From contig JAZHDD010000039.1 in the NCBI GenBank assembly GCA_036541255.1, forward strand, positions 1 to 64,000: a DNA stretch of 64,000 nucleotides, written 5' to 3'. A model generated the notes under the pieces. That model was not told the DNA's origin and made no database searches. It was given only the letters and a program-made list of their open reading frames with translations. Shown one piece after another: positions 23,746 to 31,713 of this stretch; positions within the stretch are counted from its first letter, which is position 1; every line of letters begins with the position of its first letter. The position numbers and the translations under genes are program-made. This DNA is from Paucidesulfovibrio sp036541255 (GTDB lineage: Bacteria > Desulfobacterota > Desulfovibrionia > Desulfovibrionales > Desulfovibrionaceae).

Positions 23746-25425
23746 TCAATACGGCAGATCATGACCCTTGCCCTCGGTCTGCCACTCGGCACGAATGACG
23801 ACATTGTAAAAAACTTTATTTTTCGGCGGGACCTTGACGAGTTCAGTGCGGTTGGTGAAGTCTTTTCCAAGCGCATTCTGGCTCATGATCTTCGATTCAG
23901 GGATGCTTTTCTCCTCTTTGCACCAGCGCTGAAAGACCTGGTAAATGTCCTTCATCTGCGTGCGCGTCCAATCTGTAGCCGCTGTCGGCGTCGCATCGGT
24001 GACCTCCAGGCATTGCTCTAAGAATTCTCCGACAAAGTCATTCGAAGCCATGTAGTCCTCGGTGGTCGCGAGGACAGACGCCGGCGGTGTCAGGTCCATG
24101 GTCTTTAGAAATTCGACAGCTCCCCGCACAGCCCAGGCAAGGATCCCCGAAAGGTGCTCTGGCTGGTGGAGCTTGTGCTCCAGTTGCGGGTCCATGGGAT
24201 AAACCCGGGCTTCGGGGTCTGGGTCAACTCCTTGCCTGAAAGTGCAACCAAATTTGATAATCCGCAGCCGCTCCTGGAAAGCTCTGTCGTCTCCGGATAC
24301 GGACGGGACGCGGTTCGTCACGAAAAGCATTTTGAATTTAGGGATGTACTCCGTGATATTATTTGAGTAGAGCCCCCGGCAGGTGATTGGGTCACCACCA
24401 GAGAGCGCCTTGATTGCACCTTCGGAGAAGCGTGCGCGCTTCGGGGCCTCGGAAGCGCAAGCAAGTCGCGTGTGCTCCAAGGACACCAGTATTTGATCCG
24501 GCTTGTCGGAGGATTGAAGAGCTTTTTCATCGAGCAGAAATTTGGGGGGTATCTGCTGGAAGTAGCTGCCCATGATCTGGCGAATGGTCCGGAAAAAGAC
24601 GCCTTTGCCGTTTCGGCCCTGCGGACCCCAAAAGCAATAAAATTCTTGCACATTTGAGAGTCCAGTCAGCCAGTACCCCGTGCATCGCTGGACGTAGTCG
24701 ATGAGTTCCTGATCTTCGGCGAAGACCTGCTGCAAGAATGTCTCCCACAGATCGCTTTCTGCCTGGAGCTTGTCCCAAAGAATGCCAGAGGCACGGTTGA
24801 TATAGTTGAAAGGGTTTGCAGGGAGCGTCTTTCCAGTGCGCAAATCGATTACCGCATTGGCGCAGGCAAAGAGGTACGGGTCAGCGTTCCACTCCGTGCC
24901 CAAAATTCCCAAGTATCCAGGGTTGGCCACGCTTGCCAGGTCAAGTACTTTCCCGATGCGTCCAGGATCTTTGAGCTCTTTTGCCCGTCGATCCCATGCT
25001 GATTGCTGCCGGAGCAAAGGATCAAGCATCTCCCGTTTTGCTGTTTTGGTTTCCAGCGCGAGATATTCATCGGATCCCTGCATCTCTTGAGCTTTCTGAC
25101 CGTAGAATCGAGCCTGCTGGCGATAATCTTCGGCAATATGCGTCAGGCTGTGACGATGTGTCCGCCCCATATCCTCACCCCAATGAGTGTCCTGGAATCT
25201 GAACCACCGTCCCTGGGTGTTGTCGAAAATCAGCTTGCCGCCGAACCGTTCGGAAAACCTCCGAGCGTCGCCCATATGGTTGTCGTCGTAATCCACTTTG
25301 AGCTGGTCAACGTATCCCGTTGGCGTCGTTGTTCCAGACGGCTGTTCCTCTTTTGATTTCTGGTACTGCTCCTGCTCTGTGCGCACGGCCTCGTCCACTT
25401 GCCGTTTGATCTCATCCTTACTCAT
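23746..25425 (-). CDS. D5/P4-type phage helicase
   Basis: 559 residues. The C-terminal half is a superfamily 3 helicase of the D5/P4 alpha type: Walker A WGPQGRNGKG (about 260-270), Walker B and sensor region around ILVSLEHTRLACASEAP, and VTNRVPSVSGDDRAFQERLRIIKF (about 390-415). The N-terminal part (about 40-240) includes the D5_N region preceding the ATPase. It would unwind phage DNA at initiation. ATG 25425 follows GGGGGAGCGCGGC. It is the promoter-proximal visible gene of the prophage, nearest to the tRNA. Confidence 0.9.
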   Translation of the reverse strand: MSKDEIKRQVDEAVRTEQEQYQKSKEEQPSGTTTPTGYVDQLKVDYDDNHMGDARRFSERFGGKLIFDNTQGRWFRFQDTHWGEDMGRTHRHSLTHIAEDYRQQARFYGQKAQEMQGSDEYLALETKTAKREMLDPLLRQQSAWDRRAKELKDPGRIGKVLDLASVANPGYLGILGTEWNADPYLFACANAVIDLRTGKTLPANPFNYINRASGILWDKLQAESDLWETFLQQVFAEDQELIDYVQRCTGYWLTGLSNVQEFYCFWGPQGRNGKGVFFRTIRQIMGSYFQQIPPKFLLDEKALQSSDKPDQILVSLEHTRLACASEAPKRARFSEGAIKALSGGDPITCRGLYSNNITEYIPKFKMLFVTNRVPSVSGDDRAFQERLRIIKFGCTFRQGVDPDPEARVYPMDPQLEHKLHQPEHLSGILAWAVRGAVEFLKTMDLTPPASVLATTEDYMASNDFVGEFLEQCLEVTDATPTAATDWTRTQMKDIYQVFQRWCKEEKSIPESKIMSQNALGKDFTNRTELVKVPPKNKVFYNVVIRAEWQTEGKGHDLPY

Positions 25426-25805
25426 GCCGCGCTCCCCCGAAGCTCAAATCAAAATCACGCATACAGGTGCTGCCGATCAGCACACGCATTGTAAAATTGT
25501 AAAAATCCTTTTGCTTACCACTCGCGCAGAAATTGCGGTCGAATGGTCCCGTATCAGGTAAGCTTGCGGGAGGACCCAACGGCACAACCTGATTGATTGT
25601 TTTCGCCTTAGACCTAATTGAAAGTTTTCTTATAGTAAGGGAAGAGGCGAGGTCGGCGGGGCGGCGCGTTCCGCGACAGGACGCGCCCGCTGACGCGGTC
25701 GCGACGATGATCGCAGGCCGGCTAAAGGGTGAGTGGCCAGGACCGCTCAGAATGCGCAATGACGCACCAAGATTGCAGGGTGGGGGCAAATAGGGGGCAA
25801 AACAG
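25426..25805. other. Noncoding prophage right end with tandem 11-bp repeats
   Basis: 380 bp between the helicase gene and the tRNA terminator with no convincing gene. Near the tRNA are two tandem copies of GGGGGCAAA (25782-25790 and 25793-25801), 11 bp apart, a spacing seen for arm-type sites of tyrosine integrases. A TACAAT-TTT-TACAAT run lies at about 25490-25505 on the minus strand upstream of the helicase and could serve as a -10 element, but no matching -35 is clear. The attachment core itself cannot be set because the other prophage end is outside the window. Confidence 0.4.
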
Positions 25806-25841
25806 AAAAAGGTCTTATGGCAATATAAGCCATAAGACCTT
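25803..25841 (-). terminator. Terminator of the tRNA-fMet transcript
   Basis: A perfect 13-bp hairpin, arms 25809-25821 and 25829-25841 with a 7-nt loop, followed on the minus strand by TTTTTCTGTT. It lies 8 bp beyond the CCA end of the tRNA gene. Confidence 0.88.
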
Positions 25842-25849
25842 GATTTCTC

Positions 25850-25926
<77 letters not shown>

Positions 25927-25941
25927 TCACGTGAGAGAGTG

Positions 25942-25970
25942 CTTATAGGACCCCGAAGCGGGGATGTCAA
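25942..25970 (-). promoter_or_regulatory. Sigma-70 promoter for the tRNA gene
   Basis: TTGACA (-35, 25970-25965) and TATAAG (-10, 25947-25942) on the minus strand with a 17-bp spacer that is itself palindromic (CCCCG-CTT-CGGGG). It lies 16 bp upstream of the tRNA 5' end. Confidence 0.88.
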
Positions 25971-26236
25971 CGTTTAATCCTTCTGAAGTGCTTTTTTCTT
26001 TGTTTAGGGGGAAGAAAGTTCTGGAGGCGTTGTCTGGAAAGGCTTTTTAATCGAACCGAAGTTGGCGACAGGGGGAGCAAGGCAGGAAAAGCGTTACATG
26101 GGGGTGGTCTTTTTCATGGAGCCCCTAGAAAGCACCAGCCAGAGGAGGCGTGCGGCATGGCCGGAGCCAAGCTTATGCCCCGAACACGGCCCGTTCTATT
26201 TACTTCCCCCTGGAATTTCCTTATCCCAATGCGGTC
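25971..26236. other. Intergenic region upstream of the GT2 gene
   Basis: 266 bp between the divergent tRNA promoter and the glycosyltransferase start. No RNA gene, repeat or clear promoter pair is recognisable. It marks the return to chromosomal plus-strand genes. Confidence 0.4.
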
Positions 26237-26962
26237 ATGAGCGAAAAACAAGCCATATCCCTGATCGTGCCCGTTTATAATGAAGAGGGCAATCTGGACA
26301 AACTCTTCGCCGAGATTCACGCCGCAATCATTCCGCTGGACTGCCCGTGGGAGGTCGTCTTTGTGGACGACGGCAGCGTGGATGGCAGTCTGGACGTGCT
26401 GCGCAATCTTGCCGAGAGCCATTCCGAGATTCGATTCCTGTCCTTTTCCGAAAATCAGGGACAGTCCGCGGCCTTCTGTGCCGGGTTCGATGCGGCGCGG
26501 CATCCCGTGATCGTGACCATGGACGCGGATCTTCAGAACGATCCGGCGGACATCCCGGCCATGCTGGGAAAGTATGCCGAAGGATTTGATCTGGTCATCG
26601 GCTGGCGCGCCAAACGCAAGGACACTTGGGCCAAGCGCTGGGCTTCGCGCATCGCCAACGCCATCCGTCGCCGCATCACTCGCGACACCGTGCGCGACAC
26701 GGGCTGTTCCCTGAAGGTCATGCGCCGTGAAATGCTGCTGCGTTTGCCGCGTTTCAAAAACATGCACCGCTATCTGCCGCCCCTGCTCCTGGCACAGGGC
26801 GCGCGCATAGCAGAGATCAAGGTCAACCATCGCCCCAGGCACCAGGGCCAGTCCAAGTACGGCACCTGGGACCGCGCCGTGGCCGGGGCTTATGACCTGT
26901 TCGGCGTGCGCTGGTTGCTCACGCGGACTGTGTCCTATAAACTCAAGGATTCCAATCTGTAG
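26237..26962 (+). CDS. GT2 family glycosyltransferase (DPM1/ArnC-like)
   Basis: 241 residues. The GT-A fold is clear: SLIVPVYNEEGNL (7-19), VVFVDDGSVDGS (about 40-51), SENQGQSAAFCAGF, VTMDADLQNDPADIP with the metal-binding DAD, and DTGCSLKVMRR. There is no C-terminal membrane pair, so it resembles soluble dolichol/undecaprenyl-phosphate sugar transferases. ATG 26237 is chosen; the frame extends upstream to a GTG at 26150 that is crowded against its ribosome binding site. It heads a three-gene membrane/lipid-carrier operon. Confidence 0.88.
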   Translation: MSEKQAISLIVPVYNEEGNLDKLFAEIHAAIIPLDCPWEVVFVDDGSVDGSLDVLRNLAESHSEIRFLSFSENQGQSAAFCAGFDAARHPVIVTMDADLQNDPADIPAMLGKYAEGFDLVIGWRAKRKDTWAKRWASRIANAIRRRITRDTVRDTGCSLKVMRREMLLRLPRFKNMHRYLPPLLLAQGARIAEIKVNHRPRHQGQSKYGTWDRAVAGAYDLFGVRWLLTRTVSYKLKDSNL

Positions 26963-26972
26963 AGGGGCGGGC

Positions 26973-27251
26973 ATGGCCGAATTGGTTCCGCCGCCGTATT
27001 GGTGGCTCCTGGCTCTGGCCGGGCTCGGACAGGTCGTGTTGCTGCTTCTGGTGGCGATCAGAGCGCTTCGGGGCGGGGATGCTGCGAACAGGGCGCATGG
27101 TCTGGCTGTGGTACTGTTTGTTTTTGGGGCGCTGTCCGGTATTGTTTACGGATTTGTCCAGAGCGACGCGGTATTCGCGCTTGGTGAAATTTGTGCAGTG
27201 ATTCTGGTCCTGCGTTGGGCTTGGTCCACGCGAAACAAGGAAGAGGCGTGA
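26973..27251 (+). CDS. Small three-helix membrane protein
   Basis: 92 residues with three predicted membrane helices (about 9-30, 42-60, 65-83). It lies 10 bp after the GT2 gene and overlaps the next gene. The layout (YWWLLALAGLGQVVLL at the start, an Arg/Trp-rich end) weakly recalls the lipid-A-disaccharide synthase N-terminal-like (LABN) proteins often encoded beside GT2 enzymes, but key motif residues are not obvious. Function unknown; a partner for handling a lipid-linked sugar is inference. Confidence 0.65.
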   Translation: MAELVPPPYWWLLALAGLGQVVLLLLVAIRALRGGDAANRAHGLAVVLFVFGALSGIVYGFVQSDAVFALGEICAVILVLRWAWSTRNKEEA

Positions 27252-27961
27252 GCGGTTCGGGCAACGGAAATAGCGGCATCAAGGCTGCGCTCAAGGGGTT
27301 GGTCATGCTTCTTGGGCTGGGTTCGCTGGTCTGGCTGGCGCGATCCCTGGGGCTGGACGACATGCTGCGCGACACGGCGTGGTTCAATGAACACGTCCTG
27401 GGCAACGGTCCGCTTTCCATCATCATTTATATAGCGGTGGGTACGGCGTTGACCGCCGTTGGCATGCCCCGACAACTGGTCTGTTTCTTGGGCGGCGTGG
27501 CCTTCGGCGCGTTTTTCGGCACGTTGTTGGGCACGCTGGCCTGTGGCCTGGGGTGCCTGACCTGCACCGGCTACGCGCGTTTGCTTGGCCGACAGTCCGT
27601 GAGCCGATTGCTGGGCAAGCGGTTGTCCAAGGCCGACGCTTTTCTGAAAACCGATCCTTTCCGTATGGCTTTGACCATTCGCCTGATTCCTGTGGGCAGC
27701 AATCTGATCACCAATCTGGCAGCCGGGGTCAGCAGTATCCCGCTGTGGCCTTTCGTGCTTGGCTCGACTCTTGGCTATGTGCCGCAGAATCTTGTCTTTG
27801 CCCTGTTCGGCGGCGGCATGAACGCGGAGTCGCGCACCGGGCTGCTGCTCTCGGTGGGTACGAGTGTGGTGTTGCTTATCGCTTCGGCCTGGTTGGGGAT
27901 TTCGGTCTATCGGAACTACAAGGCGCAAGCGGATAGTCTGCGGGAAATGGAATCAGAGTAG
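27248..27961 (+). CDS. TVP38/TMEM64 (DedA-like, VTT domain) membrane protein
   Basis: 237 residues with five or six membrane segments. The VTT/SNARE-associated core is seen as TAVGMPRQLVCFLGGVAFGAFFG (about 75-98) and FRMALTIRLIPVGSNLITNLAAGVSSIPLWPFVLGSTLGYVPQN (about 138-180), with the conserved Arg and Gly-rich turn. Family members are linked to lipid scrambling or undecaprenyl-phosphate recycling. The GTG start at 27248 overlaps the previous stop. The 3' end overlaps the convergent PAP2 gene by 9 bp. Confidence 0.85.
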   Translation: MSGSGNGNSGIKAALKGLVMLLGLGSLVWLARSLGLDDMLRDTAWFNEHVLGNGPLSIIIYIAVGTALTAVGMPRQLVCFLGGVAFGAFFGTLLGTLACGLGCLTCTGYARLLGRQSVSRLLGKRLSKADAFLKTDPFRMALTIRLIPVGSNLITNLAAGVSSIPLWPFVLGSTLGYVPQNLVFALFGGGMNAESRTGLLLSVGTSVVLLIASAWLGISVYRNYKAQADSLREMESE

Positions 27962-28561
27962 TTTTTCCGCATCGGGCTTGAAGACCAGCGCTTCCAACCA
28001 TCTTTTCCAAACCAGCCATATGAGCACGGCGATCGTCAAACCGAAAAGCCAGCCAGCCAGCACGTCCGAAGGGAAATGCTTGCCGAGGTAAATCCGGGAA
28101 TAGCCCACGGCCAGGGGGAGTCCGGCCAGCCAGGGACGCGTCTTGGGCCAGAGCAACAGGCAGAGCGTTGCCAGACAGGCGATGTTGGCGGCGTGCCCCG
28201 AAGGGTAGGAGCTGCCTTTGGTCTTGGTCTGCACGAAGTCCGGCGGAAGCCGGAGCCATTGCCCCTCATCCACGTAGTAGGTCCCGGCCACGCTGTGCAG
28301 GGGGCGCACCCGCTGTATTGAATCCTTGACCTGCGAAGTTGCCATATCCGTGAGCCCCATGCTGACCAGCAGCAGGAGAAAGAGCATGAGTTGTTTGCGG
28401 CCATGGCGTTTTACAAGCAGCAGCACGGCTGGCACAAGCACGGCAAAAAGCGCTATCCTGGAGGAAAGCAAACGCATTGCGTCGTTGAGCAGCCAGGTGT
28501 GGCCTTGCTGGTTGATGAGCTTCAAAAGCAGCAGGTCAAAGGCGGGGGTGTCGAAAAACAT
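27953..28561 (-). CDS. PAP2 family membrane phosphatase
   Basis: 202 residues with the three PAP2 motifs: KDSIQRVRP (about 85-93), SYPSGHAAN (about 127-135) and YSRIYLGKHFPSDVLAG (about 165-181). Five or six membrane segments surround them. It would dephosphorylate a lipid such as undecaprenyl pyrophosphate or phosphatidate. ATG 28561 is chosen at MFFDTPAFDLLLLKL; longer reading into the upstream gene is unsupported. Convergent with the TVP38-like gene, which may use the same lipid carrier. Confidence 0.9.
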   Translation of the reverse strand: MFFDTPAFDLLLLKLINQQGHTWLLNDAMRLLSSRIALFAVLVPAVLLLVKRHGRKQLMLFLLLLVSMGLTDMATSQVKDSIQRVRPLHSVAGTYYVDEGQWLRLPPDFVQTKTKGSSYPSGHAANIACLATLCLLLWPKTRPWLAGLPLAVGYSRIYLGKHFPSDVLAGWLFGLTIAVLIWLVWKRWLEALVFKPDAEKLL

Positions 28562-28616
28562 GCGCGCAACATAGCCCGGCTTGCCTTGGGGAGCAAGGGC
28601 GTCTTGGTTGCGGTCC

Positions 28617-29552
28617 TTATTCCGGGACCAGACCCGGCAGGGTGGCCTGCATGGGGGCGCATGGGCCGCAACGCAGCAGACTGGGACCATGCGGATCGTG
28701 AGCGGCGCGATTGGCCCGTGAGCGCGCGAAGTCTGAAGTGGCGTAGCAATAGGCGCAGCCGAAAACGCAGGAATCGTACATGCCGATGTCCCGGGAAGGC
28801 GTGCAGTTGCAATGCGGACGTTGATGCGAGTCTGCCGTAATGGGCAAATCAAGGTCAAAGGTCCGGTTCAGGTATGTTGCATCAATGCAGGCACCGGGCG
28901 GCGCGCCCAGGTGCGTCCAATTTTGTTCCTGGGCGCAGGTCTGGAGGGTGATGCCGTTCGTTGCGGCAATTTCGGCCATGCGGGGCAGAATCTGCTCCAT
29001 ATTGCCGGTGTCTGTTTGGGAAATCGTAATCCCCTGTTGTCGCAGTCCTCGGAAACGGGGCTGCATTTTTTTGTAAAAATCAAGTTCACTGATGACGCAA
29101 CGCCGGGTTTTGCCGCGCAGCTCTTTGGCCAAGCGGGCAAAGGCCTCGGTATGCCACTCGGGCGGAGTGAGGTTGGAAAATACGATGGGATCGTAGCGCC
29201 AGATCACCCGCTCTGGGCCGACGCGTTCGGCAAGACGGGAAAAGGCCTGGAGGCGTTTGCGCAAGGGAAGCTGGCGGGGTTCCAGGAGACGCGGATAATC
29301 CAGCAGGGTGATCAGGAACAGGGAATGCTTTAGTCCCAGGCTTTCCAGCTCGTCCAAGCGGTCCGTGAGCGGATCGGGCCAGCGTGACCAGAAGACCAAG
29401 GCGTCCACGTCCGAAGGCCGAAGCGAGATGCGTGACACTTGGCGCGGGTTGAACGGATTGGGCACGGCGCACCAGCCTGTGCGGACGCGGTTCAGGAACC
29501 AGGGAGTGTAGAACGCGGGAAGGTCGGTGCGTCGACTGGCCGAGATGATCAT
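28617..29552 (-). CDS. DUF1848 family protein (radical SAM-like)
   Basis: 311 residues. The start IISASRRTDLPAFYTPWFLNRV and ALVFWSRWP, then VIWRYDPIVFS and a C-terminal CNCTPSRDIGMYDSC-x3-CAYCYA cluster match DUF1848. The Cys cluster can hold an iron-sulfur centre, and the family is regarded as related to radical SAM proteins, though the Cys motif is C-terminal here. The substrate is unknown. ATG 29552 sits behind AAAAGAAAAACGGC without a strong ribosome binding site. It lies between carbonic anhydrase and PAP2 genes on the same strand. Confidence 0.87.
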   Translation of the reverse strand: MIISASRRTDLPAFYTPWFLNRVRTGWCAVPNPFNPRQVSRISLRPSDVDALVFWSRWPDPLTDRLDELESLGLKHSLFLITLLDYPRLLEPRQLPLRKRLQAFSRLAERVGPERVIWRYDPIVFSNLTPPEWHTEAFARLAKELRGKTRRCVISELDFYKKMQPRFRGLRQQGITISQTDTGNMEQILPRMAEIAATNGITLQTCAQEQNWTHLGAPPGACIDATYLNRTFDLDLPITADSHQRPHCNCTPSRDIGMYDSCVFGCAYCYATSDFARSRANRAAHDPHGPSLLRCGPCAPMQATLPGLVPE

Positions 29553-29591
29553 GCCGTTTTTCTTTTGAGGAGAAGTCTTCCCGTTTGCTTC

Positions 29592-30236
29592 CTAGTCCTT
29601 GGTGCAGAGCGATACCAGAGGCTCGAAGCTACGCGTCTGCGGCAGGTAACTGAGCAATTCGCCCTTTTCCAGATCGAAATACCAGCCGTGCAACAGCAGC
29701 TTTCCGTCCTCCACACGGGATCGTACCCAGGGAAACGTCATCAGGTTGCGGAGCGAGACCAGTACAGCGGCCTGCTCGCAGGCCCGTTCGCGGGCTTCGG
29801 GCGGTGCGTCGGGCATGGTGGCTTGCACATGGGCCTTGGCTGGCTGCGCAATGTTCACCCATTTGTTGATGAATTCGTCGCCGAGGTCCCGTTCTTCAAG
29901 GAGGGCGCGGATGCCGCCGCATTGACGGTGTCCCAGAACAACGACATGCTCCACCTCCAGGTGGCGTACGGCGTATTCCAGCGCGGAACTGACACCGTGG
30001 TAGCCTGCTGCCTGTTCATGGGGAGGTACCAGATTGGCGATGTTGCGGACGATGAACAGTTCACCCAGGTTGCTGTCGGTGATCAAAGCCGGATCCACTC
30101 GCGAGTCGCAGCAGGCGATCATGAGCACCTTGGGGTGTTGCCCCTGGCGCAATTCGTCCACAAGACGGCTGTCGCCGCAGAAGCAGCTTTGCTGGAAACG
30201 TTTGAAACCGGAAAGGAATTTCGTGATGCCGTGCAT
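29592..30236 (-). CDS. Beta-class carbonic anhydrase
   Basis: 214 residues, typical length. Zinc ligands and catalytic dyad are visible: CxDSR at C42, D44 and R46, and HxxC at H103 and C106. The VRNIANLVPP and HGVSSALEYAV segments are also conserved. It interconverts CO2 and bicarbonate in the cytoplasm. In a sulfate reducer it would serve carbon fixation or pH balance. Start ATG 30236. Divergent from the GT4 gene across 133 bp. Confidence 0.94.
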   Translation of the reverse strand: MHGITKFLSGFKRFQQSCFCGDSRLVDELRQGQHPKVLMIACCDSRVDPALITDSNLGELFIVRNIANLVPPHEQAAGYHGVSSALEYAVRHLEVEHVVVLGHRQCGGIRALLEERDLGDEFINKWVNIAQPAKAHVQATMPDAPPEARERACEQAAVLVSLRNLMTFPWVRSRVEDGKLLLHGWYFDLEKGELLSYLPQTRSFEPLVSLCTKD

Positions 30237-30369
30237 GCCTTGTCCCGGAGATGTTTACGGTCAGTGGGAACACCCCGATACCTGCGGTCCGGTGCCTTGG
30301 CAAGCTGCAATTGATCTCCGAGCCTGGGGCCTTGCCTTCGCGGGGCGGGCCTGTCAATGTGGCACGGAT

Positions 30370-31521
30370 ATGAGCAAGGCACGAATAGCGGTAATGATGC
30401 CGCGTTTTTCCAGGTACGGCGGGGCCGAGGGATTTGGCTACAGGCTTGCCGAGGCGCTGGCCCAGGACGGGTTCGACGTGGATTTTCTTTGCGCCCGTAG
30501 CGAGGCGCAACCGCCTTCCGGAGTGCGTATCGTGTCGGTGGGCCGGTTCGGTCCCTTCAAGTGGTTCAAGGTGCTTTGGTTCGCCTTGGCCGCCGAGCGG
30601 CGTCGCCGCAAGGGCGATTACGACCTGAGCATTGGGCTGGGGAAGACGCTGCGCCAGGATGTTTTTCGCCAGGGCGGCGGTCCTCTCACAGTGTTCTGGC
30701 GGCTCTCGGCGCGGGCCTGGCCGCGTGGCCCGCAGCGTGCCTGGAAGATGCTGCGTCGCCGCCTGAGCCCCGCGAATTGGGTCGGTTGGTGGATCGAGCG
30801 GACCCAGGTCCGCACCACGCCGGTCATCGTGGCCAACTCCGACTTGACCCGCCAATGGATGGCCGAGGCGCATCCGTCGCTTAAGCCGGAATCCATGCCC
30901 GTGATCTACAATCGGCCCGATCTGGATAGATATGCGCCGGCTGGCGAAGAGGAACGGCAAGCTTTGCGGACGGCAGCCGGAGTTCGTTCGGATCAGGTCT
31001 TGCTGCTTACCGCCGGAACGAATTTCGCGCTCAAGGGCGTCCGTCCTTTATTGGAAGCCTTGGCGCTTTTGCCTGACAGGTATGTACTGCATATCGCAGG
31101 GGGTCGCGGCCCAGGGCGATACCTGAAGCTGGCGCGACGTCTTGGCGTGGCGGAACGAGTGCGCTTTCTGGGCCGAGTCGAGGATATGCCTTCGTTCTAC
31201 GCCACGGGAGACCTCTTCGTGCTGCCCACGTTTTATGATGCCTGCTCCAACGCGGTGATGGAGGCGCTGGCGTCGAACCTGCGCGTCGTTTCCAGTGCGA
31301 GCAACGGCAGTGCCGCGTTTCTTCCTCCCGAGAATATTGTTGCCGATCCGTCGGATTTTGAAGACATGGCCCATGTCCTGGCCAGGGTCGCGAATGCGCC
31401 TCGTCCAACAGGGTTTGTTTGGCCCGAGCAGGCTGCTGGGGGCATGGAAGCGTGGGTGGAATTGGTCCGTGGGCTTGTGCGGGAGAAATTCGCGAGTCGC
31501 GAACATGGTTCTCGGGAATGA
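30370..31521 (+). CDS. GT4 glycosyltransferase (WaaG-like)
   Basis: 383 residues, near the 374 of WaaG. The N-terminal acceptor domain has MMPRFSRYGGAEGFGYRLAEAL and a DLSIGLGKTLRQDVFRQGGG segment like that of LPS core glucosyltransferases. The donor domain has TAGTNFALKGVRPLLEAL, VRFLGRVEDMPSFYATGDLFVLPTFYDACSNAVMEALA with the sugar-nucleotide binding E-x7-E-like region. It probably adds a hexose to heptose in the LPS inner core. ATG 30370. Sugar specificity is not readable from sequence. Confidence 0.85.
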   Translation: MSKARIAVMMPRFSRYGGAEGFGYRLAEALAQDGFDVDFLCARSEAQPPSGVRIVSVGRFGPFKWFKVLWFALAAERRRRKGDYDLSIGLGKTLRQDVFRQGGGPLTVFWRLSARAWPRGPQRAWKMLRRRLSPANWVGWWIERTQVRTTPVIVANSDLTRQWMAEAHPSLKPESMPVIYNRPDLDRYAPAGEEERQALRTAAGVRSDQVLLLTAGTNFALKGVRPLLEALALLPDRYVLHIAGGRGPGRYLKLARRLGVAERVRFLGRVEDMPSFYATGDLFVLPTFYDACSNAVMEALASNLRVVSSASNGSAAFLPPENIVADPSDFEDMAHVLARVANAPRPTGFVWPEQAAGGMEAWVELVRGLVREKFASREHGSRE

Positions 31522-31599
31522 GGCGAAGATAAAAATAAGTATTCGCCCCATGGACCAGGCCGTCATTATATGATTTATTGGGAAGCGGCATGATTGAGG

Positions 31600-31711
31600 T
31601 CGCCGGATTGATCCAAGGGTGTCCGGAGTTGTTCTTCGGGAAGGGATGAGGGGTCGATCCAATACGAGCAAGGGGCTGCCCCGCAACCGGGCGGCTGACG
31701 GACGGAGACGC
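31600..31711 (+). promoter_or_regulatory. Cobalamin-riboswitch-like leader of the sigma-54 regulator
   Basis: The leader ends with GGCTGCCCCGCAACCGG (31674-31690), very close to the conserved core of cobalamin riboswitches. A GGAGACGCG follows (31703-31711), where such switches have GGAGACC. Upstream lie GGGAA (31638-31642) and a GGAT/ATCC stem. The distance between GGGAA and the core is about 15 nt longer than usual and the L5 loop does not match, so it may be divergent or a relic. The GGAG doubles as the ribosome binding site of the next gene, which would fit control of translation. Confidence 0.35.
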
Positions 31712-31713
31712 GT

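Noticed and set aside
25418..25793. Small frames on both strands between helicase gene and tRNA
   Set aside because: Neither the 123-codon minus frame nor the 66-codon plus frame (a TTG start) has a ribosome binding site or a recognisable family; the region is better read as the prophage end. I considered an integrase remnant but found no catalytic motif.
26150..26236. Upstream start (GTG 26150) for the GT2 gene
   Set aside because: The ribosome binding site would be only one base from the start codon and the added 29 residues do not resemble the family N-terminus, which begins properly at 26237.
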